Positions 54,301-61,875 of a DNA stretch of 64,000 nucleotides are shown here, piece after piece. The stretch's first letter is position 1. Each line of letters opens with the position of its first letter. The stretch is from JAQUTK01 sp963677415 (GTDB taxonomy: Bacteria; Bacteroidota; Bacteroidia; Bacteroidales; JAQUTK01). The notes under the pieces are model-generated. The model saw only the letters and a program-made list of their open reading frames with translations. It did not search any database and was not told the origin of the DNA. The stretch covers positions 62,001 through 126,000 of the forward strand of contig CAXXFJ010000004.1 of the NCBI GenBank assembly GCA_963677415.2, read 5' to 3'. The translations under genes were made by a program, and so were the position numbers.

Positions 54301-57300
54301 GACTGTTGCATTGATTATATCTACGCTCTTAAAAGTAATGTCACGACGTTTTCAGTGGTACGTGATGAAGTACTGGAAGAGAATGTCGCTTCGGATCACC
54401 GTCCGCTCTTCACAGATGTACGGATTTCTTCAACGAGGTTGAAAGAGCAGAAGGAGATGGCGCGTGTCAGTCTGAATATGAATACGGACTGGGCATTTTA
54501 CAGGGGAGATATCGCAAACGGTCAGCAGGTCAAACTGGATGACTCGAAATGGATCCCAGTTGTATTGCCTCATATCATGCAACTGGAAAAGAAACATTCC
54601 GGAGGAAATGGTATTTATGATGGAATCGGTTGGTACCGTAGGTATTTTAAGCTGCCGGAGAGCTATAAAGGAAAACGAATCGTAGTCTCTTTTGAGGGGG
54701 TGATGACTTCGTGTGAGGTGTATGTCAATGGAGAAAAAGTGACAGAGAATCATGGAGGATATATCGGACTGAATGCAGATATAACGGATAAGATACAATG
54801 GAACGAGACCAATGTGCTGGCTGTAAGAGTCTCCGCTCAGTATGAGCCGCTGACTCCTCCGGGCAAACCACAGGGATCGATGGACTTTTATTATTACAGT
54901 GGTATTTACCGTGATGCAGAGATGATAGTGACGGACAAGTTGCACGTGACTGATGCATTGAGTGAAAATATCGTAGCTGGCGGAGGTGTCTTCGTGACCT
55001 ATCCCATCGTAAATAAGAAGGAAGCAAAGGTGCATGTCCGGACACATATCCGGAATGGGTATGATAGTTCCCGGAAGGGGAAGCTGCGGACTAGGTTGAT
55101 TGATAAGATGGGCAAAGTGGTGGTAGAGAAGGAAGCTTCCTTCAACCTGGATGGAATGAAAGATTGCTCCGTGGAACAGGATCTGATGGTAAAGAACCCT
55201 TTGTTGTGGCATCCATATCATCCGGATTTGTATTCGTTAGAGACGCAGGTGCTGGCTGGTGGAAAGGTTGTGGACGAGTATACGCAACAGATCGGAATCC
55301 GGACGATTCGTTATTCGACGGAAGAAGGTTTCTTTATTAATGGTGAGTACTTATATATGCGGGGTGCCAACCGGCATCAGGCATATCCAAATGTGGGTGA
55401 TGCTGCATCCAATTCGATGCAGGAACGGGATGTGATCGATATGAAACGGGGTGGAATGAACGCCGTTCGTGCAGCTCATTATCCTCAGGATCCCGCATTC
55501 CTTGCAGCGTGTGACAAATATGGACTGCTGGTGGTGGAATGTATTCCCGGCTGGCAGTATTTCAATAAGGATTCTGTGTTTATCAAACGACTGTTTGAGG
55601 TTGAGCGCAGGATGATCCGCAGAGATCGTAATCATCCTTCTATTGTGCTTTGGGAAACAGCGCTGAACGAGTCCCGCTACCCGGTCGAACTTGCCAGTGA
55701 GATTCAGAACATTGCGCATACGGAGTATCCCGGGAGTCAGATGTACACGGCCGGCGATTATTATGGTAACTCGAATATGAAAGATTATTATGATGTGTTT
55801 TATAAGCAGATCGCCAGTACCCGGAAAGACGGGAATGTGATGAATAATCATTTGGAGGATCAGATTGCTATCAAGCCACTTCTTACCCGTGAATGGGGGG
55901 ATGGTGTTGGTGAGAAACCACGTGTGAGCCTGATGGAAAATGAAGAGGAACAGATGAAGCAGTGTCGCAGCCGCTTCGAACAGTTGAATGGGAATGGTTA
56001 TTTTGACTGGTGTATGCTGGATGCCAATCCACGCATGGCGGGTCATTTCGTATGGAGCTATAATGATTATGCACGGGGATGCTGTGAAGAGACCTTGTTT
56101 TGCGGCGTTGTTGATATCAACCGCTATCCGAAGTTCAGTTATTATATGATGCAAAGCATGCGGGATAAGACAATCTCCCAATCTGGTTTGTATGATGGTC
56201 CGATGGTGTATGTGGCTTCCTATAATGCATCCCCCTCTTTTGCTTCTTCGACATCAGATATTACTGTCTTCTCTAATTGTGATGCTGTCAAACTGTACTG
56301 GAATGGAACGTGTATTGGCACTCAGACACGTGCTGAACGTACCTCGTTGTATGCTCCAATTGTGGGCAAGGGTGGAAGTCCTTGTTTTATCTTCAATGCG
56401 GGGAGTTATGAGGCCGGTGAACTGAAAGCTGAAGGTCTTGTGGAGGGTAAAGTGGTTGCAGTTCATCGTGTGCGTACCCCTGAACTACCCCATCATATTG
56501 AGGTTATCGTTCACGATAATGGCATAGCCCCTGTGGCAGATGGTAGTGATATGATTCCGGTTTACTTTAAGGTTTGCGATAAGAACGGTACATTGGTATC
56601 TACTTCGGATGCAATCCTCCGGATCTCTGTTTCAGGAGAGGGAACTCTGATAGGTGACGGAATAGAAAGAGTGGGAATCTCTTCACAGCAAGTGGAAGGT
56701 GGTGTAGGTTTTGCCTTTGTCCGCACGACAAAGAAGACGGGTGTGATTACTATCAAAGCTTCTGGTGATGGACTCGCAGAAGGAACGGTGAGTGTACAGA
56801 GTTTGCCGTTTGAAGGAACTCCTTTGGCTGATGGTGACCATAAAGCTTTTGTCGGACAGGAAGAATCGGGCGTTACTTTCAAACAAACAGCTTGGGAAAA
56901 AACGGTCTTATCGAAGCCGGTGCTGCGTGTGAAGGAAGTCGTTGTTTCAGGTAGCGAACAAAAAGCTTATCCGGCCTCTAATATTGTGGATGGTGATGAT
57001 AAGAGCTGGTGGATTGCCAATGAAGATCGCTTTCCACAGGTAATAATGTTGGCTTTGAATGAGCCGACATTTGTATCTGCCTGTCGTATCTTGTTTCAAA
57101 AAGACAGTTCCTCCTACAAACATAAAGTGGAGGTATCCTCCGATGGTGAGAAATGGACCTCTTTGTATGAACGGGAGTGCACGGGATGGGATTTCAAACC
57201 GCAGGCAGTTGCAAAAGAGATAAAATATCTGAGACTCACAATCACCAATGTATCTGAAGGTAGAGCCGGTCTGGGAGAGATTACCCTGTTTGGGAAATAA
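51361..57300 (+). CDS. 1979-codon fusion: GH95-like fucosidase, EEP phosphatase-like domain, GH2 beta-galactosidase, discoidin domain
   Basis: One open frame with four parts. Residues 1-760: lipoprotein-like signal (LLPCC) and GH95-type alpha-L-fucosidase (WDEGMPLGNAVVGSLVWE, GKLPPWKGDYHHDLNTQLSYWPCYTGNHL, RSFTLEG-like end). Residues 769-790 (MNRMIISLLALLCCFSSNA) are a complete second signal peptide in mid-protein. Residues about 795-1028: endonuclease/exonuclease/phosphatase fold (MRVMSYNVRN, PDVISLQELD, FLAGDMNSEY, ASDHRPLFTDVRI). Residues 1033-1790: GH2 (GWYRRYFKLPE, RGANRHQAYPNVGDA, WETALNES acid/base, LLTREWGDG nucleophile). Residues about 1855-1979: F5/8C discoidin. The internal signal suggests that two genes were joined by loss of a stop near 53650; the EEP-GH2 part may be a natural fusion. 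The cluster would act on fucosylated, galactose-containing, sulfated glycans. Confidence 0.8.
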   Translation: MKTNYLIIAFLLFLLPCCAKKALVLTPSENDLRFNDLAVTWDEGMPLGNAVVGSLVWEKASSLRMSLDRIDLWDLRPSDSISGVNNRFSWVYNQVMKNDYLPVQKKFDHPYDNQAAPSKIPGAGLEFKLNKLGKPQRVQLYLNNAVCEVTWSNGTRLQTFVHATEPIGWFRIESADELGLPELIPPVYNSNVGTIEDLGPVTGQDLRRLGYEQGKVTQTGNLIVYHQKGWGDFSYDVAVRWEKKGSTLTGVWSVTSSLCGQRATDVVNEAFKRGIFADYSTHLSFWKNYWNQSSVSVPDTILAKQYANEMYKFGSAARAYSYPIPLQSVWTADNGKLPPWKGDYHHDLNTQLSYWPCYTGNHLTEGLGYLNTLWNQRDVYKQYTRQYFGKEGMNVPGVCTLTGAPMGGWIQYSMSPTVGAWLAQHFYLHYKYSGDRVFLKERAYPYLKDVVTFLEQFTSVDEKGIRKLPLSSSPEINDNSINAWFKEMTNYDLGLIRFAFTAAAELATDLQLTDEANHWKGILRQLPDFDLDETNGLTFAKGFPYNQSHRHFSNAMAIHPLGIVDWSNGAKDQKIIKATIANFEKFGPDYWCGYSYSWFGNMKARAMDGEGAAKELRTFAECFCLRNTFHANGDQTKSGKSLFTYRPFTLEGNFAFAAGIQEMLLQSHTGIIRIFPAIPAEWKDVSFTKLRAYGAFLVSAERKAGSVSQVEILAEQGGLLRIANPFGSGSYKTKGVSGSVTEKDGILEVNTKPGQKDTFAQNLNTICVMNRMIISLLALLCCFSSNALSINSSREKGVMRVMSYNVRNCRGLDNQLDYKRIAKIISQADPDVISLQELDSATTRNNGVFALGELAKLTRMHLVYAPAIDYQGGKYGIGILSKEKPLHTRTYSLPGREEKRALLVVEFEKYVFCATHFSLTDEDQLASIPVILNALKGVTKPVFLAGDMNSEYFSTTQRALREHFQTLNDPAKYTSPANAPDCCIDYIYALKSNVTTFSVVRDEVLEENVASDHRPLFTDVRISSTRLKEQKEMARVSLNMNTDWAFYRGDIANGQQVKLDDSKWIPVVLPHIMQLEKKHSGGNGIYDGIGWYRRYFKLPESYKGKRIVVSFEGVMTSCEVYVNGEKVTENHGGYIGLNADITDKIQWNETNVLAVRVSAQYEPLTPPGKPQGSMDFYYYSGIYRDAEMIVTDKLHVTDALSENIVAGGGVFVTYPIVNKKEAKVHVRTHIRNGYDSSRKGKLRTRLIDKMGKVVVEKEASFNLDGMKDCSVEQDLMVKNPLLWHPYHPDLYSLETQVLAGGKVVDEYTQQIGIRTIRYSTEEGFFINGEYLYMRGANRHQAYPNVGDAASNSMQERDVIDMKRGGMNAVRAAHYPQDPAFLAACDKYGLLVVECIPGWQYFNKDSVFIKRLFEVERRMIRRDRNHPSIVLWETALNESRYPVELASEIQNIAHTEYPGSQMYTAGDYYGNSNMKDYYDVFYKQIASTRKDGNVMNNHLEDQIAIKPLLTREWGDGVGEKPRVSLMENEEEQMKQCRSRFEQLNGNGYFDWCMLDANPRMAGHFVWSYNDYARGCCEETLFCGVVDINRYPKFSYYMMQSMRDKTISQSGLYDGPMVYVASYNASPSFASSTSDITVFSNCDAVKLYWNGTCIGTQTRAERTSLYAPIVGKGGSPCFIFNAGSYEAGELKAEGLVEGKVVAVHRVRTPELPHHIEVIVHDNGIAPVADGSDMIPVYFKVCDKNGTLVSTSDAILRISVSGEGTLIGDGIERVGISSQQVEGGVGFAFVRTTKKTGVITIKASGDGLAEGTVSVQSLPFEGTPLADGDHKAFVGQEESGVTFKQTAWEKTVLSKPVLRVKEVVVSGSEQKAYPASNIVDGDDKSWWIANEDRFPQVIMLALNEPTFVSACRILFQKDSSSYKHKVEVSSDGEKWTSLYERECTGWDFKPQAVAKEIKYLRLTITNVSEGRAGLGEITLFGK

Positions 57301-57392
57301 GAGACCGCTTTCGGTATCAGAATAGTCTGTTAGTAATGAACCGTATAACTCTTTAGCCACATCTTAAAAAGTGTCGGAAGATGTGCTTTATA

Positions 57393-57419
57393 TGCCACAA
57401 AAGAATTATCTTTGTGGCA
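57393..57419 (+). promoter_or_regulatory. promoter within an inverted repeat, upstream of the T9SS-tail protein
   Basis: TATCTTTG at 57407-57414, 45 bases before the start codon, lies inside a perfect 9-bp inverted repeat TGCCACAAA (57393-57401) and TTTGTGGCA (57411-57419). Confidence 0.5.
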
Positions 57420-57458
57420 ATAATATATACTTTGTTAGAACTTACTAATTACTTCTTT

Positions 57459-58016
57459 ATGAGAAAACTGTTATTTCCATTTCTGCTTTGTGCGGCGATG
57501 CTTTCCGCTTCCGCTCAAAACAAGAAAGTCCTGAAACTAAAAATCGCTCAGCCAGCTGAACTCCAGGTGGTAGCGACAGGCAACCCCGAATACAAGGGTG
57601 ATTCGACTCAATTAGCCGTGACAGGCGGTACTCCTGATTATTCATTTGCATGGGGTAATGAGGTGGTGACTGCCGACAGCACTTCCTATGATGTGACTGT
57701 GACTGATGCTAACAGTTGTACTGCATCTACGACGATCAAGATTACTGCGACACCGATGGAGGAGATCCCGGTAAAACTGCGCGTGTATCCCAATCCGGCT
57801 TCGGATGTGGTTTATGTACCTTTGGATGGTAGCGGAAAAGTGGTAACGGTAGCCTTGCTGAATGTGAAAGGTCAGCTGATCTCCAGCAAGATTGTAAAAG
57901 GGGAGGAAGCAGCCTCGGTCGTTGCCCTTTCACTGAATGGTGTTGCTCCGGGTACTTATTTTGTACGGGTAACCGGTAATGGAAAACCTGTCACTCATTC
58001 AATCATCATTAAATAA
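57459..58016 (+). CDS. small secreted protein with SprB-like repeat and T9SS type A sorting domain
   Basis: 185 residues from the ATG at 57459 (MRKLLFPFLLCAAMLSASAQ); the upstream in-frame ATG at 57381 lies before the promoter. After the signal peptide comes one SprB-type repeat (GDSTQLAVTGGTPDYSFAWGNE, then YDVTVTDANSCTASTTIKI), followed by a type A sorting domain (RVYPNPASDVVYVPLDG, NVKGQLISSKIV, GTYFVRVTGNGKPVTHSIIIK). Such tails direct passage through the type IX system and attachment to the surface. It has no enzyme motif and could be a small adhesin or carrier. The next gene starts 8 bases on, so the pair is probably co-expressed. Confidence 0.8.
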   Translation: MRKLLFPFLLCAAMLSASAQNKKVLKLKIAQPAELQVVATGNPEYKGDSTQLAVTGGTPDYSFAWGNEVVTADSTSYDVTVTDANSCTASTTIKITATPMEEIPVKLRVYPNPASDVVYVPLDGSGKVVTVALLNVKGQLISSKIVKGEEAASVVALSLNGVAPGTYFVRVTGNGKPVTHSIIIK

Positions 58017-58024
58017 CGCCTGTT

Positions 58025-60076
58025 ATGAAGAAAATTATATATATCATTGTCCTGGCGTTGTTGACGCTGACCGCCACTGCACCAATCTCTGCTCAGACTG
58101 AAACAGTAGCTATGAAATCAGGAGATTCCCTGCTTATTGACCTCGATGGCTATAGAGCCGGTTCGATCAGTTGGCAAAGTTCAACAGATAGTACTGCATG
58201 GACAAAAATTCCGATGAGCTCAGCTTCCACATTAAAGTATAAGATCACTAAACCACAGTTTATACGGGCCCGCGTTAAGGAGGGTACCTGTGTATATTGT
58301 TATTCGGATGTGCAGAGAGTGAACATGGAACAGACGTTTAGCATCCCTACCAACAAAGCATATGCTGAACCTGCCGGTTCGGGCTTTACCAACAGTGGGG
58401 GAACCATCACAAGTTGGACCAACCTGAACAAGAGTGCGGTTTGGTACTTGTATCAGAAGGCGGGCACTTATGACCTGAATCTGGATATCAAGGCGACAGT
58501 TAGCGCAACCGCTCGTCAATTGGAGCTGAGTTGCTCTCCTTGCTACGAACTGGGCTTTGATGCTGTGAAAGATACGATTGCGTATAGTGGTAATAATAAA
58601 CGGGACACGATCTCGTGTGCCAGACTGGTGATCCCTCAGACGGGATATTACCGGTATGAACTCAAACCGCTTGCCAGCATGTCGGGTGTAACAATTTATC
58701 CGCTTTCGTTTTACTCTTTCACCGAACCGGGTGTCGAGACGACTCCGGAAGTGCATGGTACAGATTATCTTTCTTCTCCATCGGTACATTTGAGTTTCAG
58801 TTCGACAGCAAGCACGACGAAGGAATATAACTGGATCTATGAAGAGATTATGGTTCCGCAAGGATATGATCCTTTATATACCTACTGGATGTCATTGGGA
58901 TTCTTTCGTGGATATATGGGTATTCAGACCAACAGTGCCACAGAACGCCGTGTACTCTTCTCCGTATGGGACAGTGTAGATACAGATACCAATCCGGATG
59001 CATCGAAAGACAGTCTGGTATCATTGGTGGATAAGGCAAGCTATGTGACTGCCAATGGATTTGGTAATGAAGGTACCGGCGGACAGTCGTATGTAAAGAC
59101 GGCAAACTGGAAAGTAGATCAGCCGGTGAAGTTTCTGATGAATGTGCGACGCGACGCGGTGAAGACGCTGGATGGACAGGGGAATGTGATTAAGACGAAG
59201 CCCACGATCATATTGTCGGCCTGGTATTGTGCAGATGAGGTTGAAGGCTGGAAATATGTGGCAACCTGGAGAGCGCCGTTTGACACTCGTATGTTTGATG
59301 GCTTCTATTCATTTATCGAAAACTTCGGTTATTCTAATGGACAACAAGTTCGCAAGGGTTATTACTATAATGCGTTCGCTCAGGAATATTCTACTGGTAA
59401 GTGGGTGAGCCTGAATAAGGTGGGCTTCTCGCATACGGATGGTGCCGTGGGACAGCGTGTGGATTACGAGCAAGGTGTGGCACCTGAATATCCGGAACGC
59501 TTCTATATGGCTTCCGGCGGATATACGCCGACCAAACTAACGGCCAATCAGATTCCTTTACAGACAAATGCTCCAACCCTTGATCTGGCTCCCTTTGCAG
59601 CACGGGTTGATACTGCGATTATGGCTGAGGCTGAATTGAATAATATCGTGTATAAGGACAAGACCGGATGGACGATAGAAAGCTTCACTTCACAGGAGAC
59701 CTCAGGCGAGGGAACGAACGGTCGTGCTGCTCAAATCATCGACGGGAACACTAGTACTTACTGGCATTCAGCTTGGACTGGTACACCGGCAACCTATCCG
59801 CATCAGTTTGTCGTGGATACGAAAATCTCTCAGTTGGTGAAGGGCTTTAAATTTACGCTCAGCGGTGGCACAAGTCGTCACATGAAGGACATTGAGATTG
59901 AGGGTAGTGAAAATGCTTCGACATGGACGCAGTTACTGCGTACGGATGCCCCGGATTCGGAGTCTTATCTTTTGAGACTTGATGCCCCGGCTACCTTCCG
60001 CTATTTCAGACTTACTATTTATTCCGGGTGGAGCACTGATATACATACACGTATCAACGAGGTGGATCTGTTTTAG
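58025..60076 (+). CDS. secreted DUF3472 protein with N-terminal Ig-like and C-terminal discoidin domains
   Basis: 683 residues, signal peptide ending in APISAQ (about 24). Residues about 25-100 form an Ig-like module (MKSGDSLLIDLDGYRAGSISWQSSTDS, YSDVQRVNM). Residues about 110-230 fit DUF5077 and 245-520 DUF3472, closely similar to the protein at 44709-46055 (VLFSVWDSVDTDTNPDASKDSLVSLVDKA, NGFGNEGTGGQSYVKTANWKVDQPVKFLMNVRR). Residues about 545-683 are an F5/8C discoidin domain (GRAAQIIDGNTSTYWHSAW, FRYFRLTIYSGWS). It is therefore an elaborated paralogue with an extra binding domain. It ends in a strong bidirectional terminator. Confidence 0.82.
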   Translation: MKKIIYIIVLALLTLTATAPISAQTETVAMKSGDSLLIDLDGYRAGSISWQSSTDSTAWTKIPMSSASTLKYKITKPQFIRARVKEGTCVYCYSDVQRVNMEQTFSIPTNKAYAEPAGSGFTNSGGTITSWTNLNKSAVWYLYQKAGTYDLNLDIKATVSATARQLELSCSPCYELGFDAVKDTIAYSGNNKRDTISCARLVIPQTGYYRYELKPLASMSGVTIYPLSFYSFTEPGVETTPEVHGTDYLSSPSVHLSFSSTASTTKEYNWIYEEIMVPQGYDPLYTYWMSLGFFRGYMGIQTNSATERRVLFSVWDSVDTDTNPDASKDSLVSLVDKASYVTANGFGNEGTGGQSYVKTANWKVDQPVKFLMNVRRDAVKTLDGQGNVIKTKPTIILSAWYCADEVEGWKYVATWRAPFDTRMFDGFYSFIENFGYSNGQQVRKGYYYNAFAQEYSTGKWVSLNKVGFSHTDGAVGQRVDYEQGVAPEYPERFYMASGGYTPTKLTANQIPLQTNAPTLDLAPFAARVDTAIMAEAELNNIVYKDKTGWTIESFTSQETSGEGTNGRAAQIIDGNTSTYWHSAWTGTPATYPHQFVVDTKISQLVKGFKFTLSGGTSRHMKDIEIEGSENASTWTQLLRTDAPDSESYLLRLDAPATFRYFRLTIYSGWSTDIHTRINEVDLF

Positions 60077-60094
60077 ATTAATCCTATAGGATAG

Positions 60095-60138
60095 AAAAGA
60101 GATAAGGGAACTCCGAAAGAAGTTCCCTTATCTCTTTT
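60095..60138. terminator. strong intrinsic terminator
   Basis: A perfect 18-bp stem (60095-60112 with 60121-60138), 8-base loop, A-run before and T-run after, 19 bases after the DUF3472 stop codon. Confidence 0.9.
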
Positions 60139-60158
60139 ATCATATAGCTATTTTCACT

Positions 60159-60166
60159 TATCTTTG
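60159..60166 (+). promoter_or_regulatory. promoter of pabB
   Basis: TATCTTTG, perfect TAnnTTTG, 48 bases upstream of the start codon. Confidence 0.5.
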
Positions 60167-60214
60167 CCCAATTAGCTACTGAAACGTGATTTGATACAAG
60201 ACTTTTGACGATAA

Positions 60215-61228
60215 ATGAAGAAAACTGTGAGACAAGGTTTCCCATATGAATTGCTTGACAGAGAATCGCTTCGTGTGAGAATGAATGATCTTGCAGGATG
60301 TGGAACGCCGTTTTTGTTTATCATTGACTATGACGCCAGAAAGGGGTATGTGATAGATAAGGATCAGGTTGATCCCCAATTCATTCAGTTCCAGATTGGC
60401 AAGGAGGGTACTGCTGTTTCAACTTCAGAAATCTCGGAAAGGTTCCTGCAATGGGAGGTTATCCCGATATCCAAAGAAGAGTATCTCCAAAAGTTCACTT
60501 TTGTGGTAAGCCAGATTCAGTCGGGAAATTCCTTCCTGACCAATCTGACACAACCCTCTTTGCTGCGGACGAATTATTCGCTTCCAGAGTTATACGAGCG
60601 AAGCGTTTCGAAGTATAAGTTGTGGGTAAAAGATACCTTTCTGGTGCTTTCGCCGGAAACCTTTGTGACCATCCGAAAGGGTGAGATAGCTTCTTATCCG
60701 ATGAAAGGAACAATTGATGCCACCTTAGAGCATGCAGAGGAACAGATTCTTAACGATGAAAAGGAACTGGCTGAACATGCAACGATAGTGGATCTGATAC
60801 GCAATGATCTCAGTATGGTGGCAGAGAATATACGTGTGACTCGCTTCCGTTATGTGGAAAGAATACGGACGAATCAAACAGACTTGCTGCAGGTGAGTTC
60901 GGAAATCAAGGGAGATTTGCCAGCAGATTATCAAAAGCAGATCGGTGATATCTTGTTTGCTTTGCTTCCGGCAGGGTCTATCTGTGGTGCTCCCAAAGAG
61001 AAAACACGTGACATTATCCGACAAGCAGAAGGCTATGAACGTGGCTATTATACCGGAGTATGCGGATTCTTTGATGGTCAGGAGTTGGATAGTGCAGTTA
61101 TGATCCGCTACATCGAACAACAGGGTGACCGTCTCGTCTTTAAAAGTGGAGGCGGAGTTACGTCTCAAAGTCAGGGTGAGAGTGAATATAATGAATTAAT
61201 ACAAAAGATCTATGTGCCGGTTTCTTGA
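60215..61228 (+). CDS. pabB: aminodeoxychorismate synthase component I
   Basis: 337 residues, shorter than the roughly 450 of the Escherichia coli protein because the N-terminal tryptophan-binding-like part is reduced. The chorismate-binding core is complete: IQSGNSFLTNLTQPS (about 100-114), SPETFVTIRKGEIASYPMKGTI, ELAEHATIVDLIRNDLSMVAE, LLPAGSICGAPKEKT at about 249-263, and GGGVTSQSQGESEYNE. With a glutamine amidotransferase (PabA or TrpG) it makes 4-amino-4-deoxychorismate for folate. No amidotransferase gene is next to it; it must be supplied elsewhere. It overlaps pabC by 17 bases. Confidence 0.9.
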   Translation: MKKTVRQGFPYELLDRESLRVRMNDLAGCGTPFLFIIDYDARKGYVIDKDQVDPQFIQFQIGKEGTAVSTSEISERFLQWEVIPISKEEYLQKFTFVVSQIQSGNSFLTNLTQPSLLRTNYSLPELYERSVSKYKLWVKDTFLVLSPETFVTIRKGEIASYPMKGTIDATLEHAEEQILNDEKELAEHATIVDLIRNDLSMVAENIRVTRFRYVERIRTNQTDLLQVSSEIKGDLPADYQKQIGDILFALLPAGSICGAPKEKTRDIIRQAEGYERGYYTGVCGFFDGQELDSAVMIRYIEQQGDRLVFKSGGGVTSQSQGESEYNELIQKIYVPVS

Positions 61229-61814
61229 AACGATACAGTTTGTGCAGGGACGTCATCTGAACCTTGACGGGCATCAGGCACGTGTGAATGCAACCTTTAC
61301 ACAATTCTTCCCGGGTGTACCTCCGTTCTTACTGCGTGAGACACTTTTGAAAAGTGAGATTCCTGAAGGTGACGGCAAGTACAAGTGTCGTCTGCTCTAT
61401 GATGAGCGGGTGCAGCAACTGGAGTATGTTCCTTATTCTTTACCTCTTATCACATCGTTGCGACTTGTGCCTACGACAATGGAATCCTCTGTCTGTAAGA
61501 GTGCCGATCGCTCGGAGTATGTCCGGGCTTTTGCATTGCGGGAGGGGTGTGATGATGTGTTGTTGATACGCAATGGTTTGCTGACGGATACCTCGTATTG
61601 CAATGTTGCCTTATTTGACGGTACTTTGTGGGTTACCCCGCTGACACCCTTGCTGTATGGAATACGAAGAGCTGGTTTACTACTTCAGGGAATGATAGTG
61701 GAGAAGGAGATTCCTGCTCAGGAAATTCTCCGGTATCGGAAGATACGTTTGTTTAATGCTATGATTGGTTTCGGGGAACTGGAATTTGAGGTTACGCCGG
61801 AAACAGTCCGGTAA
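61212..61814 (+). CDS. pabC: aminodeoxychorismate lyase (aminotransferase class IV)
   Basis: 200 residues, short for the family but with the class IV fold: FLETIQFVQGRHLNLDGHQARVN at the N-terminus, YKCRLLYDE, the PLP-contact segment DDVLLIRNGLLTDTSYCNVALFDG (about 116-139) and LLYGIRRAGLL. The usual PLP-binding Lys would be in the YKCR segment. It splits aminodeoxychorismate into p-aminobenzoate and pyruvate. Its start lies within the end of pabB, so the two enzymes of the branch are translationally coupled. Confidence 0.85.
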   Translation: MCRFLETIQFVQGRHLNLDGHQARVNATFTQFFPGVPPFLLRETLLKSEIPEGDGKYKCRLLYDERVQQLEYVPYSLPLITSLRLVPTTMESSVCKSADRSEYVRAFALREGCDDVLLIRNGLLTDTSYCNVALFDGTLWVTPLTPLLYGIRRAGLLLQGMIVEKEIPAQEILRYRKIRLFNAMIGFGELEFEVTPETVR

Positions 61815-61842
61815 TCATATTTCGGACAAACTAATAATTCAT

Positions 61843-61850
61843 TATCTTTG
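61843..61850 (+). promoter_or_regulatory. promoter of the UPF0597 gene
   Basis: TATCTTTG followed by C, 26 bases upstream of the start codon at 61876. Confidence 0.5.
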
Positions 61851-61875
61851 CTGCGTTGAACCTAATAATCAATAT

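Noticed and set aside
54430..55221. 263-codon minus-strand frame opposite the GH2 domain
   Set aside because: Antisense to GH2 motifs and without any recognisable domain.
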